From: an uncultured Acidobacteriota bacterium
GTDB taxonomy: Bacteria; Acidobacteriota; Blastocatellia; Pyrinomonadales; Pyrinomonadaceae
DNA length: 64,000 nucleotides
Reading direction: 5' to 3'
Assembly (NCBI GenBank): GCA_937873515.1
Contig: CALMYB010000013.1
Location: forward strand, 310,001 to 374,000
Shown here piece after piece: positions 16,298 to 25,298 of this stretch (position 1 is its first letter; each line of letters starts with the position of its first letter). The notes below the pieces were generated by a model that worked only from the letters and a program-made list of their open reading frames with translations, was not told where the DNA came from and ran no database searches. The position numbers were made by a program, and so were the translations under genes.

Positions 16298-17488
16298 TCA
16301 GATCCTGAGCGGCATTACTATGTACTTGTAATCGTATTCGGAATTTTCAACGATACGCATTTGCGTCGAGGCGTTCGAGTCCTTGAACTCGAACGAGATG
16401 CGCGTGGCGGCATTGCCGTCGCGGACGCGAACTGTTCCATCGCCATCGGATTCCTTCTCGCCCTCGGTTTTAGCGGCGGTTGCGATAGAGCCCGCGTTAT
16501 TCAGAAATTCGAGCAGATACTGGCAGTTGAAACCGATCGGCGTCTCAGGGCCGGTGTATTCTGCGGGTACGACCTCGCGGCCTTCGCCTTCTTCGCTTGA
16601 TTGTGCATTCAGTTCGATCTCGCCCGTGCGAACCGTCAGACGGATCGAACGTGTACGGTCATCCGCCATGAGACTGACTCGGCGAACTGCCGCACGCATC
16701 TCTTCGAGATCGAAGATCGCGGCTAGGTTATTATCCTTCGGCATCACAAGCTCGTAGTTCGGAAAGGTTCCGGTCAGCGTCCGGCTGATCAAGAGACGCC
16801 CTTCGATCTCGAAGAAAAGGTGTTTCTGGTCCTCACCAAATGAGATGTTGCCGTTCGTGTCGCGCGCAATCTTTGCGAGCTCAAGAAGAGCCTTGCGCGG
16901 AATAAGCGTATCGATCGCTGAAGTTTCTACATCGTTCGGAAGTTTCCGCTCGATAAACGCGAGACGGTGGCCGTCGGTAGTAACCATTCGGGCAATGCCG
17001 TCCGAGAGAATGAACTTCGCACCGGAAAGGGTGAATCGCGAAACTTCGTTCGTGATCGCGAACGCCGTGTTCTGGATGAAATAGTTGAACGTCGCAGCCG
17101 GCAGGCTGAGCGGTGTGCTCTTGAACGCCGGTATCTCCGGGAACTGTTCGCGGTTGACGCCGGCGAGGCGAAACTTCGCACGGCCGCATTTCATCGTAAC
17201 CCATTCGTTGTCGTCTTTCTTGAAGTGCACATCCTCTGCGTCAAGAGTTCGGACGATGTCAAAAAGCTTGCGCGCCGAGATGCAGATCGAACCTTGTTTC
17301 TCGACCTCTGCTTCCGCATCGCAGCGGATCGTTACGTCGAGGTCTGTTCCGACGATGCGGATCTCGTTATCGCCTAGAGATTCGATAAGTATGTTCGCAA
17401 GGACCGGGATCGTCGTTTTGCGTTCGACGACGCCCTGAATAAAACCTAGTTCGTCTTTCAACGTTGATTGCTTGATCGTGAATTCCAT
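16298..17488 (-). CDS. dnaN: DNA polymerase III beta subunit (sliding clamp)
   Basis: 396 residues. The protein forms a ring dimer that tethers polymerase III to DNA. Three clamp domains are recognisable: MEFTIKQSTLKDELGFIQGV, then IPVLANILIE; the second with FTLSGAKFILSDGIARMVTTDGHRLA; the third with ISLNAQSS-like ELNAQSSEEGEGREVVPAEY and GFNCQYLLEFL. The C-terminus MRIVENSEYDYKYIVMPLRI is a typical clamp ending. It lies downstream of dnaA on the same strand, separated by the oriC-like region. Confidence 0.97.
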   Translation of the reverse strand: MEFTIKQSTLKDELGFIQGVVERKTTIPVLANILIESLGDNEIRIVGTDLDVTIRCDAEAEVEKQGSICISARKLFDIVRTLDAEDVHFKKDDNEWVTMKCGRAKFRLAGVNREQFPEIPAFKSTPLSLPAATFNYFIQNTAFAITNEVSRFTLSGAKFILSDGIARMVTTDGHRLAFIERKLPNDVETSAIDTLIPRKALLELAKIARDTNGNISFGEDQKHLFFEIEGRLLISRTLTGTFPNYELVMPKDNNLAAIFDLEEMRAAVRRVSLMADDRTRSIRLTVRTGEIELNAQSSEEGEGREVVPAEYTGPETPIGFNCQYLLEFLNNAGSIATAAKTEGEKESDGDGTVRVRDGNAATRISFEFKDSNASTQMRIVENSEYDYKYIVMPLRI

Positions 17489-17509
17489 ACTTACCTCATT
17501 ACCTCTCGT

Positions 17510-17855
17510 TTCTTGTTGGATGCCTTTTACTACTTATTTAACTTCAAAAAATAAGAGAAAGAAATAGTAGTAGTAATAGGGCCTGTGGATTTGTGTGAAA
17601 AACGGATAACTCCTTATAAAATCTGAACTTTTTTATCCACAATTGCTTGTGGAAAACTTGTGGATAAAATCTTCATAGTGTGGAAAACCATCTTTAGTTG
17701 AGTTTTCCTCAATTTTCCATAAGCATTGTATTCGGCAACCTGTGCGAAATCTCGATGCTTTTGGCTAAGCCTTATATTTATCAATAGCTTACCGATCTAA
17801 CATACTCGGAAAACCGGTGGAAAACCTGTGATTCCGGTCCATCCGATAAATCTTG
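17510..17855. other. Probable chromosomal replication origin (oriC)
   Basis: The dnaA-dnaN intergenic space is AT-rich and holds a cluster of DnaA boxes: TTATCCACA at 17633-17641 (perfect), TGTGGAAAA at 17648-17656, TGTGGATAA at 17659-17667 (perfect, opposite strand) and TGTGGAAAA at 17679-17687. A degenerate box (17584-17592) adjoins a GC stretch and a DnaA-trio. The A/T-rich stretch 17530-17564 lies beyond the trio, where unwinding would be expected. The gene context (dnaA, dnaN, parAB, rpmH) agrees with an origin. Confidence 0.85.
17565..17592. promoter_or_regulatory. DnaA-trio / basal unwinding element
   Basis: TAGTAGTAGTAATAG (17565-17579) is five consecutive trinucleotides of the form TAG/TAA. 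It is followed by GGCC and a DnaA-box-like TGTGGATTT (17584-17592). Read from the box, the order box, GC cluster, then 3'-GATGATGAT-5' repeats is the arrangement of the DnaA-trio system described in Bacillus subtilis, where DnaA assembles on the trio strand to open the origin. Confidence 0.75.
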
Positions 17856-19250
17856 CTAACTGTTGCAAAGATTATCGATTAGCTCGTTTAACGCCTTGTG
17901 GAAAACACGATCTTCGCGATTTATCTTCTCGATCTTGTCGACCGAGTGCATAACCGTCGTATGATGCTTGCCTCCAAACTCTTTTCCGATCTCCGGGAAG
18001 CTGTGGCGCGTCAATCTTTTGCATAGATACATCGCAACCTGACGCGGCAGAGCGACGGCCCTAGAGTTGCTCTTTGCCTTTAATTCGTCAACGGACATCT
18101 TATATTGGGCGGCGACTGCCCGAATGATCCGATCGAGTGTAAGACCTGCGGGATGCTCGCTGTCAATGATGTTCTTTATGGCCTCGTCGGCTATCGCTCT
18201 CGAAAACGGTACACGCTTGAGCGAAGATATGGCGACAAGCCTTACAAGCGAACCTTCGAGTTCGCGTACGTTGCTTTTTACGCGGCCTGCGATGTAGATC
18301 GCGATATCGTTCGGCAGATCAATGCCGTCTAGATCAGCCTTTCGTTTTAGGATCGCCACCTTTGTTTCAAGATCCGGCGGTTCGATATCCGCGATCAAGC
18401 CCCATTCAAATCGCGAGTGCAGACGTTCTTCCAAGGTCGGGATCTCGCGCGGCGGACAGTCGCTCGATATAACGATCTGCTTCTGATCGTTATAGAGCGT
18501 GTTGAATGTATGAAAAAATTCTTCCTGAGTGCGCTCTTTGCCGGCCATAAATTGGATGTCGTCAAGAAGCAAGACGTCGATAGATCGATACTTATCACGA
18601 AAGGCCGGCGTTTTGTCGAAGCGGATCGCGTGGATGAGTTCGTTCATGAACAACTCACTCGTTATGTACGCGACACGAGAGGAAGGTGACCGCTGCTTGA
18701 TCGAATGTCCGATGGCGTGCATAAGATGGGTCTTGCCTAACCCGACGCCGCCGTATAGGAAGAGCGGATTGTATGCAGAGCCTGGAGTTTCCGCGACACT
18801 TTTTGCCGCGGCGTTCGCAAACTCATTCCCTGTACCGACGACAAATTTATCGAAAGTGTACTTTGGGTTGAGAGACGTGGTTTCGACCGACTCAGCAAAA
18901 GGACGGGCTGCCGGTTCAGTAGAAAGTTCGACCCGGGCAGAGGGTGAAAACAGAAGATCGCCGTCGGTCGATTCATCGTCAGACGTATCCTCTTCTATAT
19001 TTTGCCAAACGATATTATGGTCGCCGCAGCCGAGCTGTGAAAATATTTCGGTGAGTTTATCCGCGTAATATCGCTTGATCCAATCTTGTGCGACGATCCC
19101 GGCCGCCAATACGATCTCCTTTTGATGGTCGTCGCTCTTAATGAACTTGATCGGAAGGAACCAAGTGGCAAGGACCTGAGGGCTCAACTCTTCGCGGAGT
19201 TGTACGAGAGCGTCGTCCCAGATCGTGTTTTTATCTAAAGCGAGGTGCAA
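17856..19250 (-). CDS. dnaA: Chromosomal replication initiator DnaA
   Basis: 464 residues. Domain I (about 1-90) has the WFLPIKFIK helix pair. A linker rich in Asp/Glu/Ser follows. The AAA+ core starts at YTFDKFVVGTGNEFANAAA, with Walker A GGVGLGKTHLMHAIGH and Walker B LLLDDIQFMAGKERTQEEFFHTFN (quoted in part). Domain IV ends with the box-binding signature FGGKHHTTVMHSVDKIE. The protein binds DnaA boxes and opens oriC. Boxes are present on both sides of the gene (17.58-17.69 and 19.41-19.43 kb), which suggests autoregulation. Confidence 0.97.
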   Translation of the reverse strand: MHLALDKNTIWDDALVQLREELSPQVLATWFLPIKFIKSDDHQKEIVLAAGIVAQDWIKRYYADKLTEIFSQLGCGDHNIVWQNIEEDTSDDESTDGDLLFSPSARVELSTEPAARPFAESVETTSLNPKYTFDKFVVGTGNEFANAAAKSVAETPGSAYNPLFLYGGVGLGKTHLMHAIGHSIKQRSPSSRVAYITSELFMNELIHAIRFDKTPAFRDKYRSIDVLLLDDIQFMAGKERTQEEFFHTFNTLYNDQKQIVISSDCPPREIPTLEERLHSRFEWGLIADIEPPDLETKVAILKRKADLDGIDLPNDIAIYIAGRVKSNVRELEGSLVRLVAISSLKRVPFSRAIADEAIKNIIDSEHPAGLTLDRIIRAVAAQYKMSVDELKAKSNSRAVALPRQVAMYLCKRLTRHSFPEIGKEFGGKHHTTVMHSVDKIEKINREDRVFHKALNELIDNLCNS

Positions 19251-19842
19251 GTTTGTCTAAGTTCTCACCGGACCGTTTTGACAGCAAAAGATCGTTCGGT
19301 GACCAATTGAATTCTAAATTTCGAGGTACTGTTTAAGACGGCTCTTTTTACCCTTGACGAAATGTAATATCAAATCCCAGGAGGTTCTTTGTTAACAAAG
19401 CGTTACCGTCTTTTTCACAGGATTTCCACAAGTCGGAAGCAAAGCTGTTTAAAACCTAACTCACAACATTAAGCTATTTACTTTCAACAAGTTACAAGCA
19501 CATGGAACCCGGAAATGGATATCAGACTAACACGAAAAACCTACCCTTGCAAACCGAAATCCACAGGCTGAAATTTTTCCTTTAACGTCGATTTAACTTC
19601 CTTTTTTGTCATATATTTGGGAGCATTTTGAACCCGATCTTTGACAAGAATTCGACCGATCTTTCGATCAAAAAATGGGAAAATATAAAGAAATTTTTTC
19701 GTGTGCTCGACCATTATATCGCGCCGCGTATGCGAATGCCGAATATCGAACGCCGCCTCTCACGGATCCAACTGGACCAACGAGAAGCGGCGACGGTTCT
19801 TTCCAAAAGCCCGATCGATCGAGCGGGTTCGAGACAGTGTTC
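19251..19842. other. dnaA upstream region with two DnaA boxes; no gene
   Basis: This 590-bp gap upstream of dnaA is AT-rich near the gene. Two DnaA-box matches lie in tandem, TTTTTCACA (19411-19419) and ATTTCCACA (19422-19430), placed where they could control dnaA transcription or serve as extra origin boxes. A short frame at 19628-19846 has no ribosome site and no recognisable composition, so I do not call it. Confidence 0.55.
19805..19827 (-). terminator. Possible terminator of the GIN-domain gene
   Basis: CCCG (19810-19813) and CGGG (19824-19827) enclose the self-complementary TCGATCGA, giving a stem with one mismatch. On the minus strand it is followed by UUUU. It lies 16 nt beyond the gene stop. 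The U tract is short. Confidence 0.35.
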
Positions 19843-20550
19843 TTAGTTTGCGGCCAACTGTGAGATGGTGGCGGCACCGGACCTGTCTGCATTGACAGTT
19901 GGGGAACCGCTGTATCGGACATGGCTTGCACCCGAAGCCGTCGCCTTAAGCACTTCAGCAACATTCAACTCGGCATTGCTCGCACCGCTTGTTTCGATCG
20001 ATGCCTGCTTGCTTACAAGTTCGGCTGCGAATATTTTGCTAGCACCGCTTGCTTCAACATCGAGACCATTCGTTTTTCCCGAAACCGTGATCCTTGAGGC
20101 TCCGCTCGCGTCAAGGGCGAGTTGTTCGTTATTGATATCCTTAAGCGTGACCTTCGCGACGCCCGAAGAGGACGCCTCGTTTATGATAGGGGCCGTAATA
20201 ACAACCTTTAGCTCCGAAGTTTTTGAGATGCGCTTATCGGCATAGATGGACAACGTATCGCCGTTAACCTCAGTTTTGATGAACGGCATGAGGTTGTCGT
20301 CGGCAGTTACGTTCACACTAAAGATATCGCCACGCATCACCTCGACAACAAAAACCCCGCTCACCTCAAGCGTGTCGAAGTCTGCAACATCGCGCTTAAC
20401 CGTAACAACGTTGCCGGAGCCGACCTCGCCCTGGAATATGGAGCCTAAGCGAAAGAGATCTTTTGTCGCTGGTCCGAACGAAAACGCACCCGAGATCGAA
20501 ATACCGATGACCAATGCCGTAAGAAATAAAAGGAAGCCGATCTTTTTCAT
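19843..20550 (-). CDS. Secreted GIN-domain (DUF2807) protein, adhesin-head-like
   Basis: 235 residues with an N-terminal signal segment (KKIGFLLFLTALVIGISISG). The rest is a repetitive beta-helix of the putative autotransporter-adhesin head (GIN/DUF2807) family. FDTLEVSGVFVVEVMRGD opens it, then repeats of the type LDASGASRITVSG, VEASGASKIFAAEL, ETSGASNAELNV and ATASGASHVRYSG form the ladder. Such proteins sit on the outside of the cell or in the periplasm; their partners are unknown. It is a single gene. Confidence 0.88.
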   Translation of the reverse strand: MKKIGFLLFLTALVIGISISGAFSFGPATKDLFRLGSIFQGEVGSGNVVTVKRDVADFDTLEVSGVFVVEVMRGDIFSVNVTADDNLMPFIKTEVNGDTLSIYADKRISKTSELKVVITAPIINEASSSGVAKVTLKDINNEQLALDASGASRITVSGKTNGLDVEASGASKIFAAELVSKQASIETSGASNAELNVAEVLKATASGASHVRYSGSPTVNADRSGAATISQLAAN

Positions 20551-20649
20551 AAAAACTACTCTCCGAACACTGTTTCTTCCCCGTTAACTTTTGCGAGGTT
20601 ATAGGAGATAACGAAACCTTCGAGGTTGAAGTTCGGAGAAATTGGGGCT

Positions 20650-22275
20650 TTATTTCGCGTAGAAGTAGAACTGGATCGCCTGCACCATTCCGATAAGGAA
20701 TCCGAACAAGGCTCCAAATAGCTCGATAGTCCGCAGGTGTTCTTTTGCGACGCTCATAACGAGCGATTCAAGTTTCTCGGCAGGATAGGCACGGATCTTT
20801 TCCCTGACAACACCACCTATATCGAACTCGCGTATAGCATCGGGCAGTTTTGCGTTGATCGCATCGATGACGGTGTCTGTAAGCGTTGCAGAAGTTCGTG
20901 CAACTTTCTCTGAGGCAAGGTGGTCCCCGAGCCGGCCGATCGGCGTCGCAAGAAGATCTTCGATGCGCGTTGACAGGAACTCATTAAGCAGGTTTGCGGT
21001 CGCATCGCTTGAAAGGACGTTTACGACGCCGTCTGCGACCGTCGTCTTTAAGCGTTCTTCGGCCTCCGGATGCACGATCTGAAGCACGGCATCGATGCTG
21101 TGCGGACGGAGTTTCGCTATCGTCTCGCTCAGGAACCGGCGAATGCCTCGGATCGTCTCTTCGCTTTTAAGAAGGGAAAAGACCGACCTTGTGATCTGGT
21201 CTTTAAGAGCATCGAGGCGTTCGGGGTCGATGTGTCCAACAATATCCTTTACAGGCCGCGAAAGAGCGGTGTCGATGCCGTTGGAGATAAAGTTCCGAGC
21301 CTCCTCGGCAAACGATGCATCGTTAAGGGTTTCTTCAAGCCGCCGGGGAAAGCTTTCATTCACAAGATCGTCAACTTCGTTGAGGAGGTTGTCCCGCGAG
21401 ACAAAGATCTTCTTGAAGAACGAAAGGTTTTCGTAATAGTCATGGACCTCGCGCTTTACGAGAGCGCTGATCTGGCCGCGAGTATTGTCGGTCGTGGCGA
21501 ACTCGGCGATCTGCTTGACGGCCGGCTCGACCTGTTCGCGTGCCTTTTCTTTTAGGAATTCTACAGCTTCGGGCGTGAACATTTCGCCGACCGGCGAAGG
21601 AGAGTTCAATAGGTCCTCGAGTTTTTTTCTAACAAAATCGCCTATGCTCTGTTCGAAAGCAGGCTGTTCGAGCCCGGCGCGGATCCGTTCTGTCAAAAAA
21701 TCAATGACGCGGGCAGATGTTTCCGTATCCAACACCTCGGAAACGCGGTGACTGAGGATGTCGTCCATTCGTGATGTAGCTAGTTGATGAATGCGGATGC
21801 GAGCATCTTCGCTGCTGAGAACGACGCGAATGTGGCCGGCGAGCCTTACCTGAAGGCCGGAGATCGCATCAAGCACAGGCGTTCGCACGGATGCAGGCAA
21901 GGCCTCGATCAGCGATGGGTAGTTCGTGTCAAGAAGAGCGGTCGTGTATTCACCGACGACGGCATCGAGCTTTCGTTTTAGAAAATCGCGGCCGATCAAA
22001 TGCTCTTGGATCGTGTCGGTCGTGACGAGTTCTTCTCCGACCGCCTTACCGATCGCTGCCGCGAGGCGGTCGCGGTTCCGCGGGATCATTCCTTGCGGAA
22101 AGACCGTCATCCCAAAGATCTTCACCGGCCGTCGCGGGCGGAACAGCATTCTTACCGCTAGCCATGCTCCCAAATATCCGTGCACCGTCGCGAACGCGAC
22201 AAGAAGCCCCATTTGGAGCCAGATGTTTTTGAGGAACGGTGCGGCGAGGTCATGGATGTTCGTAAAGGTTTCCAT
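20650..22275 (-). CDS. DUF445 family membrane-anchored protein
   Basis: 541 residues from ATG 22275 (a TTG one codon earlier is less likely). A membrane helix near the N-terminus (LLVAFATVHGYLGAWLAVRML) is followed by the family hallmark FRPRRPVKIFGMTVFPQGMIPRNRDRLA. A very long helical middle with repeats of the type IRAGLEQPAFEQSIGDFVR comes next, and a closing hydrophobic helix FGALFGFLIGMVQAIQFYF ends the protein. This N-in, long-helix, C-terminal-anchor design is that of DUF445/YheB-like proteins. Their biochemical role is not established. Confidence 0.85.
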   Translation of the reverse strand: METFTNIHDLAAPFLKNIWLQMGLLVAFATVHGYLGAWLAVRMLFRPRRPVKIFGMTVFPQGMIPRNRDRLAAAIGKAVGEELVTTDTIQEHLIGRDFLKRKLDAVVGEYTTALLDTNYPSLIEALPASVRTPVLDAISGLQVRLAGHIRVVLSSEDARIRIHQLATSRMDDILSHRVSEVLDTETSARVIDFLTERIRAGLEQPAFEQSIGDFVRKKLEDLLNSPSPVGEMFTPEAVEFLKEKAREQVEPAVKQIAEFATTDNTRGQISALVKREVHDYYENLSFFKKIFVSRDNLLNEVDDLVNESFPRRLEETLNDASFAEEARNFISNGIDTALSRPVKDIVGHIDPERLDALKDQITRSVFSLLKSEETIRGIRRFLSETIAKLRPHSIDAVLQIVHPEAEERLKTTVADGVVNVLSSDATANLLNEFLSTRIEDLLATPIGRLGDHLASEKVARTSATLTDTVIDAINAKLPDAIREFDIGGVVREKIRAYPAEKLESLVMSVAKEHLRTIELFGALFGFLIGMVQAIQFYFYAK

Positions 22276-22331
22276 CAAGCACCGTCAAAAAGATATCGCT
22301 GCATGCGGCCAGCGAAAAGGAACACCGTTCA

Positions 22332-22715
22332 CTAAAAGACCTGGAAGCCTTTTGACCGCAGACAAAAGTCAGAAAACTCCGTTAGCCACTCGTGCCCGAC
22401 GCTATAGTTCTTCCACTGATCGTCCTCATCGCGATGAAGCGTCATGTCGTCAGGCGCGCTCGTTATCGTCAGGTCGGCGAAAATGCGGCTTCCGGCGGGC
22501 ACCTTCGACAAGACCTCAGTGCGGATCCTTGAGCCGATCTCATGGGCCTCATCGCGAGAAATTTTGACGCCGGTAGCGTTATATCCCATCTGCCTGAGCG
22601 TTCCTTCGCTGAGAATATCAAGGCTGCGAATGATCTCGAGGCCTGCTTTCCAGTGCCATACGTTCGCAAAGAACTCGAAGTTCTCGGAACTCATGTCGAT
22701 AAGCGTGAAGCTCAT
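22332..22715 (-). CDS. Hypothetical cytoplasmic protein
   Basis: 127 residues from ATG 22715. It has no signal peptide and no membrane segment. Recognisable phrases are WHWKAGLEIIRSLDILSEG and ISRDEAHEIGSRIRTEVLSKV, and the C-terminal half reads DEDDQWKNYSVGHEWLTEFSDFC (in part). I do not recognise a family. Its codon use resembles the neighbours and a longer frame on the opposite strand is its shadow. It lies between DUF445 and a broken N-acetyltransferase gene. Confidence 0.65.
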   Translation of the reverse strand: MSFTLIDMSSENFEFFANVWHWKAGLEIIRSLDILSEGTLRQMGYNATGVKISRDEAHEIGSRIRTEVLSKVPAGSRIFADLTITSAPDDMTLHRDEDDQWKNYSVGHEWLTEFSDFCLRSKGFQVF

Positions 22716-22834
22716 ATGTTTCGATTGTACGCTATCGGCGACTCCGATAGAGCTATTGAGAAAAATGCTAAACGCGAATGCGGGAGTTAGTCAACGGCTT
22801 TCGGTCAGGAATATAATCTTGCTTTCTTTTTGTT

Positions 22835-23562
22835 ATGAATTCAACAAAATATCTCGAACGGATCGGAGCCGAACTCGGCCCGGACTCACTCAACGTCGAA
22901 ACCCTGCGTTCGAGAATCTCGACATTCATTGGAAGCGGCCGATAGTCTTAGACATCGAACGTTTCTATTCAAAGATCGTCGGCGAACGACGCGGCGGATT
23001 TTGCTACGAATTGAACGGCCTGTTCAATGAGTTGCTCATCTCGATCGGATTTACGACGCGCTTGATCTCAGCCCGCGTCGGACGGCCCGACGGCAGCTTC
23101 GGCCCGGAATTCGACCACGCCGCGATCATCGTCTCGATCGGCGACGAGGACTTCCTCGCAGATGTGGGATTCGGCGATTTTGCGGCGGAACCGCTGCGAT
23201 TGGTTGTCGGCGAAGAGCAGCAGGATACAAACGGTGTCTTTGTGATCGAGCGTGGCGAAGGAGAGACGTTTGTCGTCAAGAAAATGCTCGGCGGCGAGTG
23301 GAAGAACGAGTATCTTTTCACCGACATCGCCCGCGAACTCGCCGAGTTTGCCGAGATGTGCGACTTTCAGCAGTTTTCACCGGAATCGCATTTCACCAAA
23401 GGAAAACTCTGCTCGATAATGACCGAAACGGGGCGAAAAACTATGACAGAACAAAAATACTTCGTAACCATGGGGGAAACACGGCACGAGACGCCTATTG
23501 GATCGCCCACGCATTTCGACGAGGCCTTGCGTCGAGAATTCGGTATCAGACATAACAATTAG
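22835..23562 (+). pseudogene. Arylamine N-acetyltransferase with an early frameshift/deletion
   Basis: From ATG 22835 the frame reads MNSTKYLERIGAELGPDS then NVETLR, the normal start of arylamine N-acetyltransferases, but it stops at 22943. The continuation PAFENLDIHWKRPI begins in another frame at about 22903. Family members have about ten residues (LHxxHxxxI type) between TLR and PFENLDIH; here they are missing, so a deletion of roughly 30 nt that is not a multiple of three is the simplest explanation. The rest is intact to the end, including the catalytic Cys (RRGGFCYELNG), His (FDHAAIIV) and Asp (DVGFGDF). An assembly error cannot be excluded, though missing residues argue for real decay. 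Confidence 0.8.
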
Positions 23563-23581
23563 CGAAAGAAATAGACTTGAA

Positions 23582-23608
23582 TGTAATACTTATGTAGAAT
23601 GTATTACA
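23582..23608. promoter_or_regulatory. Inverted-repeat operator of the toxin-antitoxin pair
   Basis: TGTAATAC (23582-23589) and GTATTACA (23601-23608) form a perfect 8-bp inverted repeat with an 11-nt spacer. It ends on the antitoxin ATG, a usual position for self-repression by AbrB-type antitoxins. Confidence 0.6.
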
Positions 23609-23874
23609 TGGACTATAAGACCACTGTCACAAGCAAGGGTACTATAACGTTGCCGTCACCGATCAGAAAGGCTTTTCGAATAACACCAGGCCGCAAGGTG
23701 ACAGTTTCCGTAAATGACAAGGGCGAGATAGTCGTTAAACCGGGGACCACCTTTGAGGAGTTCGAAAAACTGAGAGAAGAGATCGTCGCAAAGATTCCGA
23801 AGCATCGGCTGGGCCTGACCGGCAGAGCCTTGAAAGAAGCGATCGCAAATGCTTGGGTTGATGATCATAAATGA
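23608..23874 (+). CDS. AbrB/MazE-like antitoxin
   Basis: 88 residues from ATG 23608 (an ATG three codons earlier, at 23599, is also in frame). The N-terminal swapped-hairpin DNA-binding domain is clear: YKTTVTSKGTITLPSPIRKAF and RKVTVSVNDKGEIVVKPG, the SpoVT/AbrB pattern. The C-terminal tail (HRLGLTGRALKEAIANAW) would wrap the toxin. It overlaps the PIN toxin gene by 4 nt (ATGA). It should bind the palindrome at its own start and repress the pair. Confidence 0.85.
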   Translation: MDYKTTVTSKGTITLPSPIRKAFRITPGRKVTVSVNDKGEIVVKPGTTFEEFEKLREEIVAKIPKHRLGLTGRALKEAIANAWVDDHK

Positions 23875-24254
23875 ATAGCCTTGACGCGAATGTGATCCTC
23901 CGTTATCTCCTCCGAGATATTCCCGATCAAGCCGAACGATCCAAGCGGATCATAACGACCTCTGTGTGTTATGTTTCCGATGTGATCATTACGGAAGTCG
24001 CATTCGTTCTTGAACGCAGCGTGGGCCTTGACCGGCAGGAGGTTGCTGCGTTGATAGGCAAATTTGTTGAGCTGCCGACCGTGGTCTGCAACGAGAGTTT
24101 GTTAGTGTCAACGATCAAACTCTTTGCAAAACGTCGACAGCTTTCATTCCCCGACAGTTATGCCGCGGTCGAAGCTCGTCGAAACTCTGACAAGCTTTTG
24201 ACATTCGATTCCGATCTGATCAAATTTGGCGGCGAACACGTCAAATTACCATAG
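23871..24254 (+). CDS. PIN-domain ribonuclease toxin (VapC-like)
   Basis: 127 residues. The PIN acidic residues are in place: SLDANVILRYLL (first Asp), ITEVAFVLER (Glu), FPDSYAAVEAR (Asp) and LLTFDSDLIKF (last Asp). Family members cleave RNA with Mg or Mn and are neutralised by the antitoxin encoded directly upstream. The start overlaps the antitoxin stop, as usual for translationally coupled pairs. purM begins 3 nt after its stop, so the pair and purM may be co-transcribed. Confidence 0.88.
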   Translation: MNSLDANVILRYLLRDIPDQAERSKRIITTSVCYVSDVIITEVAFVLERSVGLDRQEVAALIGKFVELPTVVCNESLLVSTIKLFAKRRQLSFPDSYAAVEARRNSDKLLTFDSDLIKFGGEHVKLP

Positions 24255-24257
24255 ACA

Positions 24258-25298
24258 ATGACCGATTCAATTTCATACGCCGATGCGGGCGTTTCAATAG
24301 ACAAGGCGAACCAGGCGGTGGCGAAGATCCGCGAGTATGCCCGTTCGACGTTCAACGAGCGGACGCTGACCGAGATCGGGAGCTTCGGCGGGATGTTCGC
24401 CGGTGCTTTCCCCGATATGGCCGAACCGATACTCGTCGCTTCGGCGGACGGCGTCGGGACGAAGCTGAAGATCGCCTTCGAGACGGGGATCCACTCGACC
24501 GTTGGTGCCGACCTCGTGAATCACTGCGTCAACGACATTCTCGTGCAAGGTGCGAGGCCGCTCTTCTTCCTCGATTATTTCGCGACCGGCAAACTCGAAC
24601 CCGACGTAACGGCTTCGGTCGTCGAGGGAATGGCGCGCGCCTGCCGCGAGAACGGCTGCGTTCTGCTCGGCGGCGAAACGGCCGAAATGCCCGACTTTTA
24701 TCCGCCGGGCGAATACGACCTCGCCGGCTTTATCGTCGGCGTCGTCGATAAGGCGAAGGTCATCGACGGCAAGTCGATCGTGCCCGGCGATGTTGTACTC
24801 GGCCTGCCTTCGACGGGCTTGCAGACGAACGGCTATTCCCTGGCCCGCAAGCTTTTCTTCGAGGTCGGCGGCTACAAGGTCGATTCTTATATCAACGAGC
24901 TTGGAGCAACCGCCGGCGAAGCACTGCTTGCAACGCACGCGAGCTTCCTGCCTGAGATCGGCCCGCTGCTCGACGGAACGCGGACGCCCTCGTCCGCATC
25001 AATAAACGGCCTCGCACACATCACAGGCGGCGGCTTTCTCGAGAATATTCCACGCATCCTGCCCGAAGGCGTCTCCGTCGAGATCAGCCGCGGCACGTGG
25101 AGCGAACCGCCGATCTTCGGCCTGATGCAGCGTCTCGGCAACGTTGCCGACAACGAGATGTTCCGTACATTCAACATGGGCATCGGAATGGTCGCGATCA
25201 CCTCAAAAGAGTCAGCCGCCGAGTTCCTCGCCAAGATCCCAAATGCGCGCGAGATCGGCAAGGTCGTGTCGGGCGATAGATCCGTATCGATCCAATAG
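24258..25298 (+). CDS. purM: Phosphoribosylformylglycinamidine cyclo-ligase
   Basis: 346 residues, the normal size. It catalyses the ATP-dependent closure of the imidazole ring to make aminoimidazole ribotide in purine synthesis. Conserved segments are YADAGVSIDKANQAV, FGGMFAGAFPDM, LVASADGVGTKLKIAFETG, CVNDILVQGARPLFFLDYFATG, LLGGETAEMPDFYPPGEYDLAGF and the closing FNMGIGMV (longer ones quoted in part). It starts 3 nt after the PIN toxin stop. purN lies 3 kb downstream on the same strand, separated by the decayed defence region; the two may once have been closer. Confidence 0.96.
   Translation: MTDSISYADAGVSIDKANQAVAKIREYARSTFNERTLTEIGSFGGMFAGAFPDMAEPILVASADGVGTKLKIAFETGIHSTVGADLVNHCVNDILVQGARPLFFLDYFATGKLEPDVTASVVEGMARACRENGCVLLGGETAEMPDFYPPGEYDLAGFIVGVVDKAKVIDGKSIVPGDVVLGLPSTGLQTNGYSLARKLFFEVGGYKVDSYINELGATAGEALLATHASFLPEIGPLLDGTRTPSSASINGLAHITGGGFLENIPRILPEGVSVEISRGTWSEPPIFGLMQRLGNVADNEMFRTFNMGIGMVAITSKESAAEFLAKIPNAREIGKVVSGDRSVSIQ

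Noticed and set aside
19628..19846. 72-residue frame in the dnaA upstream gap
   Set aside because: No ribosome site, no domain and it runs into the GIN gene.
22444..22834. Upstream extension of the N-acetyltransferase frame to 22444
   Set aside because: It is antisense to the 22332-22715 gene and has no family similarity; the true start is ATG 22835 in another frame.
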